Below, in pieces: positions 23,501 to 37,861 of a stretch of 64,000 nucleotides of DNA (position 1 is the stretch's first letter; each line of letters opens with the position of its first letter). The stretch covers positions 806,001-870,000 of the forward strand of contig JANCIK010000012.1 in assembly GCA_028532985.1 (NCBI GenBank), given 5' to 3'. Made by a program: the position numbers and the translations under genes. Source of the DNA: Stropharia rugosoannulata (Eukaryota > Basidiomycota > Agaricomycetes > Agaricales > Strophariaceae). The notes beneath the pieces were generated by a model that searched no databases, was not told the DNA's origin, and saw only the letters and a list, made by a program, of their open reading frames with translations.

Positions 23501-25849
23501 AATCTAATGGATGGCACGTATGACTACGAGAGATGCGCATCGGGGTCGTACACTGCCATTCGGAGGGATACATCACAAATGTGCTGTTTCTAACCATCTT
23601 CCTGCACACTTCAGACCACGGATACAAACTCTTAGCAACGGAATCTTCGAAACACGCGTAGTTTATCTACATACGCTCATGTATATAGTACGGGCATTTC
23701 CAGTAGTATATCATATTTAGTACATGTAATTGAATGTAATAATCAAGAATAGACTGTAATGGAGTTATAAGGATGGTAAAATGTTTGTGAAATGGTTAGA
23801 ATCACTTACAATCTTGAAGGAGAACTATGTCATCCTCGACGTACAAATCTGCCTAAATCTCCGATTTCTTTGCTCTAGAACTGTTCCAAATACATTATGT
23901 AACGTCTTCGCATAGCCGCTAGCCCCTGCGAGCTACTAGCGCTAGCGGTAACCAAAGCGCTGGAAGGTGCGTATGACGAGCGCAGGGTCTCATTCAGACC
24001 ATTCCACACGATTTCTGTAGTTAATACAATAAATGGGGGTGTAGTTACATCATATATACACACTATAGGTGTAGCAGACGCACGTGAATCGGTGCGCGCG
24101 CGTGCGGCACTTGCGCTGCTTGCTGCACGAACTTTGTGGCACGATTTACATTGCAGCTCGCGCTAAAATACACCCATTTCCCCCAAAAAAAACGCCATGT
24201 ACACCTTATTAGTGGTATATACAATATTTAAGGTACATAAACCAACGATAATTCAAGCTGAAAACAGCTCTGCATCGTCAAGAATCCTCTTACCACGATC
24301 CCTCCATTACGCATTCTCGCACAACTTTGCAAAAAAGGTCGTTATTTCTGGGTTACCAAATTTGCTTGGCAAGGGTCCTATTGAGTTATATTTGGTGCGG
24401 GAGACGTACTATGCGCAGGCCCTAGCGGTCGCTATCGTATGGAAGATGTGCGCGGAATGTGCAGGGAGGCGTACAATGCAATCTACGTGATTTACGCAAA
24501 GTTTGCGGAATTATATGACTTGAATATACTTTAATATATGTTCGCAGGTTGGGATAGGTGTGTGCGCACCATTGCGCTTGAATGCGGTCGCTCTTGCGCT
24601 GTTTATTTGACGCACTTTACGGTACAACATGTAGCACATGCCCTCGCGAAATTTGCAGTGTCTTCCCAATAAATTTTATTTCCCATATACTAGTGTCCTT
24701 TATTTACCATGGGGATGCTTTCCATCGAGCGGAAATGTCACAAACTCATAAGGGATGGACCCGGTATCCATCCCCTCCTGTTCCTCCACTTCACAATCTC
24801 ATGCAATTTTGCACAAAAAGGGTCACTTTCCGGCAATCAAGTCACGCTTATATACACATGAAATCATGCGCTGGCATACCTCGGAGCTCCGCGACTGAGA
24901 AACTAGCTCCAGATTCGAAGATTCGCACAAGGCGGGTGTTCCTACATACTATAGCAATAGAATCCGTTTATATTTCTGTTTAGGGGCTTACAGCTTTACT
25001 GACGGACATGGAGTAGATGGTAGTAGATATAAGAACTACAGACCTACGAGTCCAGGACTCGGGCAATGAGGGCGTGCGCACCCTGCGCGGCGCATCCTCG
25101 TTCCGAAAGTTCTGTACACTTTACGGACTTTCTTCGTGTCCTACTACCGCCGCTGATCATTACGTACGGGCTAGCGGACTGATATCCGCCAGGCCAACTG
25201 TTGTAAGTTAGTTTCGGGCATACGAAGAGTACGCCCTCAATCCAGGCGCGCATGCTGAAAGCCTGAAATTACACACGCACGTAAATTCCCATTGAATTAC
25301 CTGATATTTCAAAGCCTATGCGGAACGAGAATATGTCCTGCAGCATCTGTGGGATGCGTTGGAGGTTCAGCTTTGCATTTCAATTGACAACCTACCTAGG
25401 CATTAACATTAGTGGCAAACGGTGCTCAGAATTTGTTGTAACTTTTTGAAGAGTAGATACTGATAAAAATAGGTAGATAGCAGTTCCATACAGTAGTAAC
25501 ACTAGTTAATAACATGGTGCGATCGACTCAACGTGAGGAGGAGCGGGTCCATAAGGCCGGCGCTCGCCTAAGTGACTGCATTACACGCAGGACCCTGCAC
25601 TCACACTTTCGGTTTGGCCCTTCATCACTGGCTTATTTGGTACGTATCCCTAAGTACATTTAGAATAGTATATAAGCCGGCCAGCTACCATGACTATTCT
25701 CCAGCCCCAGCTCTCTCTTCTCTTCTCACTCTGCACACCGCCCATTCAGATCACCTATTATGACCTGCTACAGGCCAGGTGAGTACAGACGTACCTCAGT
25801 GAAGCTGCCTGAAGCTGACTTGTTTTATAGACTTGCATGACTGTTGGTC

Positions 25850-26779
25850 ATGGTCACGAACCTGCTCGTAACAGACCTGAACTCTGCGCTGAACGTCGAA
25901 CAGGAACGGTCGACCGGCAGACAGAGCCTGACGTACCTCGACCTTGTGCGATCCGAGTTGAATTTGACAGGGCGTTCGTTTTATGGTGAGTACACGTCGT
26001 TGTCTTGAACCGGATTTGGCTGACCTGCGCTTCTTGATGGCACACGGGCGGGGCGCATTCGCAGAGCTCGACTGGGCGTGGTTTACAGCGAAACGGCGCG
26101 TCTGCCACCCGCAGCGAGCGCAGACAACGTTCGAGGTCGTCCAGGATGACCCGGACATGCTTGGTTGTGATCAAAGTAAGTGAACCATGCACCTGTACTA
26201 AAAATGGTTAAACTGACTTTAGAACTTTGGGAGGTTACTTACCGCCACGGGGGGTGCTGTACCACTCGCGGCACGTTGAACCTATCGGAAAAAGAGGTAA
26301 GTGACAGGTTAACAATAACATTTAATAGACTGATATTGTGCATAGCCTCTTGTATGAACAGCGGCAGCCCGCTCGCGCTCTGCTGAGAAGCATAACCGTT
26401 GCGCAAACTCTATGCCCGGTGTCCGCGCTCCAGCCTCGGAGACACCATTTGATTGCGCGCAGACGCTGGACAGCGAGCTGCAGCCTGCGGCAGTCCGCTC
26501 CTGGCTGGGTCCTGTTACTATTGTAAGTGTCATGAATTATACGATGCGAGAAACGAAGAAGTCACGTAAATAGTTGGTGGACATGACATGGTCGAGAATA
26601 CGAAGCTTCGTTCGCCGCATTGCGCCGCATGCGAGTTTGGCTGGGCCCATGCTGAGGGCAGGTGACATCTGACTGACAGCAAGTATGTTACGCTCAACTG
26701 GACCGCCGCAGATGCGGGCAGCGCGCCGCGAGTCGATCGTGGCAGAGGATCGCGTTTGAGGCCTGAGGGCCCGCTGTAG
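25850..26779 (+). CDS. Candidate spliced gene A, copy 4
   Basis: Same unrecognised candidate as at 8554; start, splice sites and reading frames are unchanged in this copy. It faces candidate gene D tail to tail, with the two stop codons about 35 bases apart. Confidence 0.4.
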
Positions 26780-26815
26780 CAGAACAGGCGAGCACACCGT
26801 GCGCGCTCCGTAGTG

Positions 26816-27266
26816 CTATGCGCCTCCTCGAGGGCGTGGGCAGACGGCGAAATCTAGGACAAAGGCGATGTGCTGCATCGCGGCCAGTGTCAAAGGACGC
26901 TGCATCCGGCTCTGTAGAAGAAGAAACATGAGTGGTGAGTTGGTAATGTATGATTTGAGCACATACCTCCAATGTGATATCGATGAATAAAAGTAAGTAC
27001 TGGTCTTGTGATGAGTGGAGCATACCTTTCAGAGTAATCGATAGGGCGCGAGCAGACAGCGCACGCTGGCGCACACTCAACTGCGCGGATGCAGCTCGTT
27101 CGCGACTCGTTGTAGAGACGCACCCCTCTGGATCGCGGGCGCGTCTGCCCCAGGCACACACGCCCGAGACATGCGCACTCTGTCGTGTAAAGACTAGCTT
27201 GCGCATTCCGGCTGACTGGAGCGCGCGCTGAGGAAGCGCGTCGGTGCCGCATCTGAGTTCAAACAT
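26816..27266 (-). CDS. Candidate spliced gene D, copy 4
   Basis: Same candidate as at 872-1323. Here the C run near 27122 has four bases, which makes the N-terminal frame continuous from the ATG at 27266 through the splice donor. This is the longest version of the reading frame in the array. Confidence 0.35.
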
Positions 27267-28615
27267 AGAACATGCATAGCTGTCCCGCGCATTCCGTCAG
27301 TTTCAGCGCGGATCTGGGTCTGCGAAGCACGACTGCTTCAAGACGCGATGCGCGGAATAGGGCGAGGCGGACGGGACGAGGTCAACGGGAGGGATGCGTG
27401 CGTACGGGAGGGATACGGGCGGACGGGACAGAGTTGCGGGATGCGAGCATTGGGGACGGGATGCAGGCAGCAGGGCGCGGCAGTGGCGCGCGGCGGGAGG
27501 CGTGCATGCCAAGACAAGCGGGCGTGCTGCGTGCAGCATGCGGAAGGGGCTGGCAGGCGGACGCGAGGCAAGCGAGAGGGAAAGTGGACGAGACAGCCTG
27601 AGGACAGCACACACAGTACAGGCCAGCTTGCTGATATTGAGATGGAACTCACATTAAGAGATAGGGGGATGGGGCAGAAAAGGGGTATTGTCGTTCAGAG
27701 GTTGATTGAACACGAAGACAAGAAAATGTACAACTTCGGGCCAAACGTTGCTCCAAAATCGGCAACTCCGGCTACGGCCCGGGCGGCGCGTGCGCCCCTG
27801 GATGCACCCCTATGTAATAGCACCCTCCCCTTTTCCTTCAGCTTTTCATTTGCCCGCTGTCCTACCTTCTCTATGGGCTCCTGGACCTCGTGATGATGGA
27901 GAAACAGTACCAAAAAGCTGTGATATCCTATCATTGAAACACTCGTGAAGCACTTGATTCAAACGACTGTTCAAGTCCAACATCGCCGACATATTTTTCG
28001 AACCCAGAACTCGTGTAATGATTTGCATGCCGTATCTGCCTCGTTTAAACCTCGTGTCCTTCGCGAAATTTTTCAATGTCCGTGAGGGTCCTGATATTAC
28101 ACGAGCTTTACAAGCGTGCTTCTATGTACCAGGCTCTACCAGGTCTCGACATTCTCAACCGATCCGAGGTGACGTACTCCCACTCTCCTTGGTTTACCAA
28201 TACGCTAGCTGACCGCTGGATTCACTCCGGGCAGCCCAACATTTTGTCAGGCTAATAACACCGCATAAAGTGAGATTTTAGTTGGATTTTAGATTAAGAT
28301 GAAATTTTGATTCAAACTCGCTCCTAGTTTCTTACTGAAATATAAATCAGAGTCGGTACTAACAGCCTACAGGAAACATATCAATTATACCTTTTATTTC
28401 AACATGAAAGGTAAGCTGAAATGCTAGCGCCCCCCGTGCCAAAACTATGGTTGATATTATGTAATTTGTCGGGCTGAACAGCTTTACGAGCGTACAAGAG
28501 AAGCCTTATATACCAGGTCTCAACATTGGTGACGTACTCCCACTCTCCTTGGTTTCCCAATAATGGCCTGCGTTAGATTGAACTTGCACCAGCCGCCAAA
28601 GATATTTGGTACAGT

Positions 28616-29219
28616 TCAAAGGTTGATATTGATAGGCACGCATCCAATGGCGATAAGTCCGTTCTGCCGACCAACACTCCATCAGCAAGCGTCTATAAAC
28701 AGGGCCATTTCACGCTTACAAAGTTCATGTTGCTACAGCAGAGCGGCATCTGAGCGCAGCTGTTTTGACCAAGGTCAAGAATATTGATTGGCGTGCATTG
28801 AATCCCTCTGCAGGTACACCTCGTATTACTTTAATTATTTCTTTCAGGGATCGAAATACGTACACCAACGACACGGCGCCTTGAAGCACGACGCCCAGCA
28901 GCCCGAGGAGAAGACCAACGGCTGAACCGTCAGACTAAGCTCGGGTATGAGTATTTGTAGAGCAAGCGATGATGGACGAGAACACTCACTCGTTCCAGTG
29001 AATTACAGCAGTTCAACCCTCCAGTGTTGCATTGGTTCGCCGGGGCCCCGGGGGTGATGGTGGGAGCCTGGAGATATAAATTAAAATCACGGCGAGGATG
29101 GTTATGATGTACGAAGAACGCACTGGAACGTCCACCGTGGTCGTAGCTGCAGTGGCGGCTGCAAGGACGCTGAGCGTCGCGATGAAGAAGAACAGCGTAG
29201 CAATTTGGCGTGCAAACAT
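28616..29219 (-). CDS. Class I hydrophobin H1, array copy 4
   Basis: Fourth array copy of the class I hydrophobin, shifted by 25942 bases from copy 1. It is intact, although this unit carries several homopolymer changes elsewhere. Its TATA box is at 29265-29272. Confidence 0.96.
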
Positions 29220-32200
29220 TTCAGTGTAGGAGGACTGGGCGATGAAACTGTCCGCGAAGATTGATTTTTATACATGAACGCGGAAAGCGCGCTAGGCAAA
29301 ATTAGGTATGTTATTCCGAGAAGGATGCCGCGACATATGGGTCTACCGTGCATCTATCTCACTGGTAAGGATAATCAGGCTGGCATCCTATTGGAGAGTG
29401 AGTTGAGGGCTGTGAAATGTCGGCTGTGATAAAACTTGGCATCAGCTAACTTTGTATGGCAAGAAACCTTCCAAAAAAGGGTTAGATCGTCGAAAAACAT
29501 ACAAGTTTTCGACCGTTTTGCGCTGCGTACGGGCAGCGTTTCTCCCCGCCCGAAGGCCAGGTATATGTGGTAAAAATTTGGGAAACACGTACCTCGTTCA
29601 TTGACTCGGATGTGGTCATAGCACACAAGAGTTGTACGTCGAAATGCTGGAGTAAGAGTCAGTTCACTAGCATGCATGTATCATACATGTTACTCACCAT
29701 AGCTCCAGCACAGCGTGAGGACGAGGTCGGGGCATGGTCATCGTGGTGGCTAAACAAAAGAAAGTAAGAGTTCCTCGTTTAACCGTTCAAACTCAGTGTT
29801 TTGCGGACCCCACGCTCCCGCCACGTAACCATTCTTTCCGCACGGACTCGGATATCACCAGTTATTACATATATCTCATGCATTATCTCCTGATGTACAA
29901 CTCATCCGTTTCAGAGGAGCATGCTGCTCTTCCCTTCTTTCAATATTCTCCAGTACAGAAGTCAAGTTTGAAAAGGAATAAAAATTATCATTGTACACTT
30001 GTTGTAAATGTTAGGAACAAGGAGTTTAATATACAAGTCTCGTCTTAAGGACTGCACGACATTCCGTGCGCTTCCCCATGAGCACAATCACCGCTGTCAC
30101 TCCTCCGCCTCATATTGTGCTCGCCGCGGGCCTCGACCTTGAACCCCGCATATCTTCAACTGTAAATTTTGTTTAGCTTGCCTCAAAAGATGTGCAGTGC
30201 GGCGACGGCAGTGGCAAGACAATGATACGTCGTTTTAGGGGTATTTAAGTGTAAGGAAGTCATAATGAGAACTGTAGTATGGGCGCACCCCTTTTTTGTT
30301 CAGAAATACGGTTCTCATTCCACGCAGCGTGAGGGCGTTCGCAGGAAATCGTTCTGTCGTGTTCGGGCATGATGGCATGTAAGTTGTGTGTGTGTTTTCA
30401 CTTCTACAAATGCCATATAAGTGAAAATTCAAAGAAGAGCAATGTGTATACACGCACCTGTGTTGTCGCAGCGCTACCGTGCTGCTCCTCCCTTGCAAAA
30501 TTGACTGATTCACCTAAAGAGTGTGCGACTTTTTGTAGTCGACGCTGGCTTTTCTATGATGCCTAACGCAAGGGCGTTTGCGAGAAATTGTTATGTCGTG
30601 TTAGAGCATGATTGCGACGGCCAAAGTCGGACAGAGTTTCACTGCTGAAAATGTCATGTAAGTAGAAATTAGGGGAAGAGCGATTTGTATGCACGCACCT
30701 GTGTCGTCGCAGCGCTCTTACCTCACAAAAGCGATTGATCCTCCTACAGAGCGAGGGCGCTCGCCACGGGGCATCTGCTCTTAGCTCTGGGCAACATTCG
30801 GAAGTGTCATGTAATGCTGTATTTGGGGTCGTTAATTGGCACATGAAGCTGTTGTGGGAGGGTGGTCGTAAGGAATCGATATATTGCGTCGGTGCTTGCA
30901 CTTTGCATAATGGACCGCATTTCGACTGTGGAACGAGTCAAGTAGGTACAAATAGTAATACAGATAGGTGTGCAACGTACCTGGGTTGTTGCAGCGCTAG
31001 TGCACTGCTCCTCCCACAAATAAAATCATCTGGACACGGCCACTATCTCTTCCTCCAGAACAGCGCACGCTCACCGCAAGGCATCGATCCCGTCTGTTGG
31101 AACATTAAACTGGTGTGGGAGCGCGGTTGCAGGGACACAATATACAGTGTTGGGGCTCGTGCTTGTTGATGGAGCGCATTGCAACTGTAGAACGAATCAA
31201 AATAAGTACAAGTACCATACTAAAAGGTAGGTGTACAACGTACCTGGTAGCGCGCTGCTCCTCCCACAAATAAAAACATCTGTACACGGGGGGAGCCATG
31301 TCGCCCTAGGCTCCAGAACAGCGCAAGCTTGCGGCAAGGTGTCGACCCCCTTAGTTGTCACAGTGCAAGGGTGGTAAGTATGGAACACAGAGGATACAGG
31401 GATTAATGACCTACATGAGCCGTCTCAGCGCTGTGCGCTGCTCCTCTTGCCGGTTGTCTGTTTGAAGGACATTGCACTCGCCGTGGGGCATCGTCCACTG
31501 AAAACGGGCATGTAAACATTTGTCTTGCACACCATTCTAAACACAGTGACTGTCCCTTGTGATTCATCTCTGGACACCGCTCTTGGGGTGTCGAAAAATT
31601 GAGTTTTCATGTGGGGCGTCTTGCAAGTATGCGCGTGCGTGCGGTTGCAGGTGTACAAGGCTGGGGCAGGGTTGAGGCATATGTTGCAGTAGAGTAATAA
31701 CAACTTACTGGGTCTTTATACATCCAGACAGTAACTGAACGCCGTGCTGAGCTGGCAATGGTGAGAGGCAAGAGCGGGTGTCGGTTAGTACGTAACAGAA
31801 TAGCACCGGCATGCTTCCTCATCCCGCCGCACAGGGATGCGAGCGCGCCGCACATTAGCATTCCTCCGTTCCCTGTATTTTCTCGCTAGACTGTATATCA
31901 AGCAAGGCTTGTATCCCCATTTAGGACACGGCAGGGTAAGGCAAGGTGCAGACGAGGTGCTGGATGGACATAATATGACCGCAGTAAGCTTGTATTGTAA
32001 TATGCATGAGATCATCTCAAACCAGTCAGAGCACAGTGGAGTCCGAGTGGGCGGCCGCTCTCGTGCGCATGAATACAACAATCCCAAGAAATAGTGTCAT
32101 TACTCTGCAGTAAGTACATTGTCATGCTTTTACATAAAACCAGAGAATCTAATGGATGGCACGTATGACTACGAGAGATGCGCATCGGGGTCGTACACTG

Positions 32201-34493
32201 CCATTCGGAGGGATACATCACAAATGTGCTGTTTCTAACCATCTTCCTGCACACTTCAGACCACGGATACAAACTCTTAGCAACGGAATCTTCGAAACAC
32301 GCGTAGTTTATCTACATACGCTCATGTATATAGTACGGGCATTTCCAGTAGTATATCATATTTAGTACATGTAATTGAATGTAATAATCAAGAATAGACT
32401 GTAATGGAGTTATAAGGATGGTAAAATGTTTGTGAAATGGTTAGAATCACTTACAATCTTGAAGGAGAACTATGTCATCCTCGACGTACAAATCTGCCTA
32501 AATCTCCGATTTCTTTGCTCTAGAACTGTTCCAAATACATTATGTAACGTCTTCGCATAGCCGCTAGCCCCTGCGAGCTACTAGCGCTAGCGGTAACCAA
32601 AGCGCTGGAAGGTGCGTATGACGAGCGCAGGGTCTCATTCAGACCATTCCACACGATTTCTGTAGTTAATACAATAAATGGGGTGTAGTTACATCATATA
32701 TACACACTATAGGTGTAGCAGACGCACGTGAATCGGTGCGCGCGCGTGCGGCACTTGCGCTGCTTGCTGCACGAACTTTGTGGCACGATTTACATTGCAG
32801 CTCGCGCTAAAATACACCCATTTCCCCCAAAAAAAACGCCATGTACACCTTATTAGTGGTATATACAATATTTAAGGTACATAAACCAACGATAATTCAA
32901 GCTGAAAACAGCTCTGCATCGTCAAGAATCCTCTTACCACGATCCCCTCCATTACGCATTCTCGCACAACTTTGCAAAAAAGGTCGTTATTTCTGGGTTA
33001 CCAAATTTGCTTGGCAAGGGTCCTATTGAGTTATATTTGGTGCGGGAGACGTACTATGCGCAGGCCCTAGCGGTCGCTATCGTATGGAAGATGTGCGCGG
33101 AATGTGCAGGGAGGCGTACAATGCAATCTACGTGATTTACGCAAAGTTTGCGGAATTATATGACTTGAATATACTTTAATATATGTTCGCAGGTTGGGAT
33201 AGGTGTGTGCGCACCATTGCGCTTGAATGCGGTCGCTCTTGCGCTGTTTATTTGACGCACTTTACGGTACAACATGTAGCACATGCCCTCGCGAAATTTG
33301 CAGTGTCTTCCCAATAAATTTTATTTCCCATATACTAGTGTCCTTTATTTACCATGGGGATGCTTTCCATCGAGCGGAAATGTCACAAACTCATAAGGGA
33401 TGGACCCGGTATCCATCCCCTCCTGTTCCTCCACTTCACAATCTCATGCAATTTTGCACAAAAGGGTCACTTTCCGGCAATCAAGTCACGCTTATATACA
33501 CATGAAATCATGCGCTGGCATACCTCGGAGCTCCGCGACTGAGAAACTAGCTCCAGATTCGAAGATTCGCACAAGGCGGGTGTTCCTACATACTATAGCA
33601 ATAGAATCCGTTTATATTTCTGTTTAGGGGCTTACAGCTTTACTGACGGACATGGAGTAGATGGTAGTAGATATAAGAACTACAGACCTACGAGTCCAGG
33701 ACTCGGGCAATGAGGGCGTGCGCACCCTGCGCGGCGCATCCTCGTTCCGAAAGTTCTGTACACTTTACGGACTTTCTTCGTGTCCTACTACCGCCGCTGA
33801 TCATTACGTACGGGCTAGCGGACTGATATCCGCCAGGCCAACTGTTGTAAGTTAGTTTCGGGCATACGAAGAGTACGCCCTCAATCCAGGCGCGCATGCT
33901 GAAAGCCTGAAATTACACACGCACGTAAATTCCCATTGAATTACCTGATATTTCAAAGCCTATGCGGAACGAGAATATGTCCTGCAGCATCTGTGGGATG
34001 CGTTGGAGGTTCAGCTTTGCATTTCAATTGACAACCTACCTAGGCATTAACATTAGTGGCAAACGGTGCTCAGAATTTGTTGTAACTTTTTGAAGAGTAG
34101 ATACTGATAAAAATAGGTAGATAGCAGTTCCATACAGTAGTAACACTAGTTAATAACATGGTGCGATCGACTCAACGTGAGGAGGAGCGGGTCCATAAGG
34201 CCGGCGCTCGCCTAAGTGACTGCATTACACGCAGGACCCTGCACTCACACTTTCGGTTTGGCCCTTCATCACTGGCTTATTTGGTACGTATCCCTAAGTA
34301 CATTTAGAATAGTATATAAGCCGGCCAGCTACCATGACTATTCTCCAGCCCCAGCTCTCTCTTCTCTTCTCACTCTGCACACCGCCCATTCAGATCACCT
34401 ATTATGACCTGCTACAGGCCAGGTGAGTACAGACGTACCTCAGTGAAGCTGCCTGAAGCTGACTTGTTTTATAGACTTGCATGACTGTTGGTC

Positions 34494-35423
34494 ATGGTCA
34501 CGAACCTGCTCGTAACAGACCTGAACTCTGCGCTGAACGTCGAACAGGAACGGTCGACCGGCAGACAGAGCCTGACGTACCTCGACCTTGTGCGATCCGA
34601 GTTGAATTTGACAGGGCGTTCGTTTTATGGTGAGTACACGTCGTTGTCTTGAACCGGATTTGGCTGACCTGCGCTTCTTGATGGCACACGGGCGGGGCGC
34701 ATTCGCAGAGCTCGACTGGGCGTGGTTTACAGCGAAACGGCGCGTCTGCCACCCGCAGCGAGCGCAGACAACGTTCGAGGTCGTCCAGGATGACCCGGAC
34801 ATGCTTGGTTGTGATCAAAGTAAGTGAACCATGCACCTGTACTAAAAATGGTTAAACTGACTTTAGAACTTTGGGAGGTTACTTACCGCCACGGGGGGTG
34901 CTGTACCACTCGCGGCACGTTGAACCTATCGGAAAAAGAGGTAAGTGACAGGTTAACAATAACATTTAATAGACTGATATTGTGCATAGCCTCTTGTATG
35001 AACAGCGGCAGCCCGCTCGCGCTCTGCTGAGAAGCATAACCGTTGCGCAAACTCTATGCCCGGTGTCCGCGCTCCAGCCTCGGAGACACCATTTGATTGC
35101 GCGCAGACGCTGGACAGCGAGCTGCAGCCTGCGGCAGTCCGCTCCTGGCTGGGTCCTGTTACTATTGTAAGTGTCATGAATTATACGATGCGAGAAACGA
35201 AGAAGTCACGTAAATAGTTGGTGGACATGACATGGTCGAGAATACGAAGCTTCGTTCGCCGCATTGCGCCGCATGCGAGTTTGGCTGGGCCCATGCTGAG
35301 GGCAGGTGACATCTGACTGACAGCAAGTATGTTACGCTCAACTGGACCGCCGCAGATGCGGGCAGCGCGCCGCGAGTCGATCGTGGCAGAGGATCGCGTT
35401 TGAGGCCTGAGGGCCCGCTGTAG
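34494..35423 (+). CDS. Candidate spliced gene A, copy 5
   Basis: Last copy of the candidate at 8554, spanning the boundary of units 4 and 5. Start and splice signals are unchanged. It is complete even though its unit is truncated further downstream. Confidence 0.4.
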
Positions 35424-35459
35424 CAGAACAGGCGAGCACACCGTGCGCGCTCCGTAGTG

Positions 35460-35909
35460 CTATGCGCCTCCTCGAGGGCGTGGGCAGACGGCGAAATCTA
35501 GGACAAAGGCGATGTGCTGCATCGCGGCCAGTGTCAAAGGACGCTGCATCCGGCTCTGTAGAAGAAGAAACATGAGTGGTGAGTTGGTAATGTATGATTT
35601 GAGCACATACCTCCAATGTGATATCGATGAATAAAAGTAAGTACTGGTCTTGTGATGAGTGGAGCATACCTTTCAGAGTAATCGATAGGGCGCGAGCAGA
35701 CAGCGCACGCTGGCGCACACTCAACTGCGCGGATGCAGCTCGTTCGCGACTCGTTGTAGAGACGCACCCTCTGGATCGCGGGCGCGTCTGCCCCAGGCAC
35801 ACACGCCCGAGACATGCGCACTCTGTCGTGTAAAGACTAGCTTGCGCATTCCGGCTGACTGGAGCGCGCGCTGAGGAAGCGCGTCGGTGCCGCATCTGAG
35901 TTCAAACAT
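35460..35909 (-). CDS. Candidate spliced gene D, copy 5
   Basis: Same candidate as at 872-1323. The C run near 35767 has only three bases, so the continuous frame starts at a different ATG (35895). The two exons around the intron at 35556-35610 are unchanged. Confidence 0.33.
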
Positions 35910-37257
35910 AGAACATGCATAGCTGTCCCGCGCATTCCGTCAGTTTCAGCGCGGATCTGGGTCTGCGAAGCACGACTGCTTCAAGACGCGATGCGCGGAA
36001 TAGGGCGAGGCGGACGGGACGAGGTCAACGGGAGGGATGCGTGCGTACGGGAGGGATACGGGCGGACGGGACAGAGTTGCGGGATGCGAGCATTGGGGAC
36101 GGGATGCAGGCAGCAGGGCGCGGCAGTGGCGCGCGGCGGGAGGCGTGCATGCCAAGACAAGCGGGCGTGCTGCGTGCAGCATGCGGAAGGGGCTGGCAGG
36201 CGGACGCGAGGCAAGCGAGAGGAAAGTGGACGAGACAGCCTGAGGACAGCACACACAGTACAGGCCAGCTTGCTGATATTGAGATGGAACTCACATTAAG
36301 AGATAGGGGGATGGGGCAGAAAAGGGGTATTGTCGTTCAGAGGTTGATTGAACACGAAGACAAGAAAATGTACAACTTCGGGCCAAACGTTGCTCCAAAA
36401 TCGGCAACTCCGGCTACGGCCCGGGCGGCGCGTGCGCCCCTGGATGCACCCCTATGTAATAGCACCCTCCCCTTTTCCTTCAGCTTTTCATTTGCCCGCT
36501 GTCCTACCTTCTCTATGGGCTCCTGGACCTCGTGATGATGGAGAAACAGTACCAAAAAGCTGTGATATCCTATCATTGAAACACTCGTGAAGCACTTGAT
36601 TCAAACGACTGTTCAAGTCCAACATCGCCGACATATTTTTCGAACCCAGAACTCGTGTAATGATTTGCATGCCGTATCTGCCTCGTTTAAACCTCGTGTC
36701 CTTCGCGAAATTTTTCAATGTCCGTGAGGGTCCTGATATTACACGAGCTTTACAAGCGTGCTTCTATGTACCAGGCTCTACCAGGTCTCGACATTCTCAA
36801 CCGATCCGAGGTGACGTACTCCCACTCTCCTTGGTTTACCAATACGCTAGCTGACCGCTGGATTCACTCCGGGCAGCCCAACATTTTGTCAGGCTAATAA
36901 CACCGCATAAAGTGAGATTTTAGTTGGATTTTAGATTAAGATGAAATTTTGATTCAAACTCGCTCCTAGTTTCTTACTGAAATATAAATCAGAGTCGGTA
37001 CTAACAGCCTACAGGAAACATATCAATTATACCTTTTATTTCAACATGAAAGGTAAGCTGAAATGCTAGCGCCCCCCGTGCCAAAACTATGGTTGATATT
37101 ATGTAATTTGTCGGGCTGAACAGCTTTACGAGCGTACAAGAGAAGCCTTATATACCAGGTCTCAACATTGGTGACGTACTCCCACTCTCCTTGGTTTCCC
37201 AATAATGGCCTGCGTTAGATTGAACTTGCACCAGCCGCCAAAGATATTTGGTACAGT

Positions 37258-37861
37258 TCAAAGGTTGATATTGATAGGCACGCATCCAATGGCGATAAGT
37301 CCGTTCTGCCGACCAACACTCCATCAGCAAGCGTCTATAAACAGGGCCATTTCACGCTTACAAAGTTCATGTTGCTACAGCAGAGCGGCATCTGAGCGCA
37401 GCTGTTTTGACCAAGGTCAAGAATATTGATTGGCGTGCATTGAATCCCTCTGCAGGTACACCTCGTATTACTTTAATTATTTCTTTCAGGGATCGAAATA
37501 CGTACACCAACGACACGGCGCCTTGAAGCACGACGCCCAGCAGCCCGAGGAGAAGACCAACGGCTGAACCGTCAGACTAAGCTCGGGTATGAGTATTTGT
37601 AGAGCAAGCGATGATGGACGAGAACACTCACTCGTTCCAGTGAATTACAGCAGTTCAACCCTCCAGTGTTGCATTGGTTCGCCGGGGCCCCGGGGGTGAT
37701 GGTGGGAGCCTGGAGATATAAATTAAAATCACGGCGAGGATGGTTATGATGTACGAAGAACGCACTGGAACGTCCACCGTGGTCGTAGCTGCAGTGGCGG
37801 CTGCAAGGACGCTGAGCGTCGCGATGAAGAAGAACAGCGTAGCAATTTGGCGTGCAAACAT
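37258..37861 (-). CDS. Class I hydrophobin H1, array copy 5
   Basis: Fifth and last copy, in the truncated unit. The coding region and TATA box (37907-37914) are intact, but the array breaks at 38024, only about 160 bases upstream of the ATG. The distal promoter of this copy therefore differs from that of the other four. If upstream elements matter, it may be expressed differently from its siblings. Confidence 0.96.

Larger units (their letters stand above)
17296..25944. repeat. Array unit, copy 3
   Basis: Full-length copy of 8649 bases, closest to the consensus. The one clear private change is one C fewer near 24300, which fuses two short reading frames in the segment around 24197-24490. 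Confidence 0.95.
25945..34588. repeat. Array unit, copy 4
   Basis: Full-length copy of 8644 bases. Changes against the consensus are all in homopolymers: one C fewer near 27122, one G fewer near 27452 (shared with copy 5), two C fewer near 30074 (shared with copy 2), one G fewer near 30127, an extra C near 31348 (shared with copy 2), one G fewer near 32690 and one A fewer near 33461. Sharing of states between non-adjacent copies could reflect shuffling by recombination, or repeated errors at the same unstable runs. Confidence 0.95.
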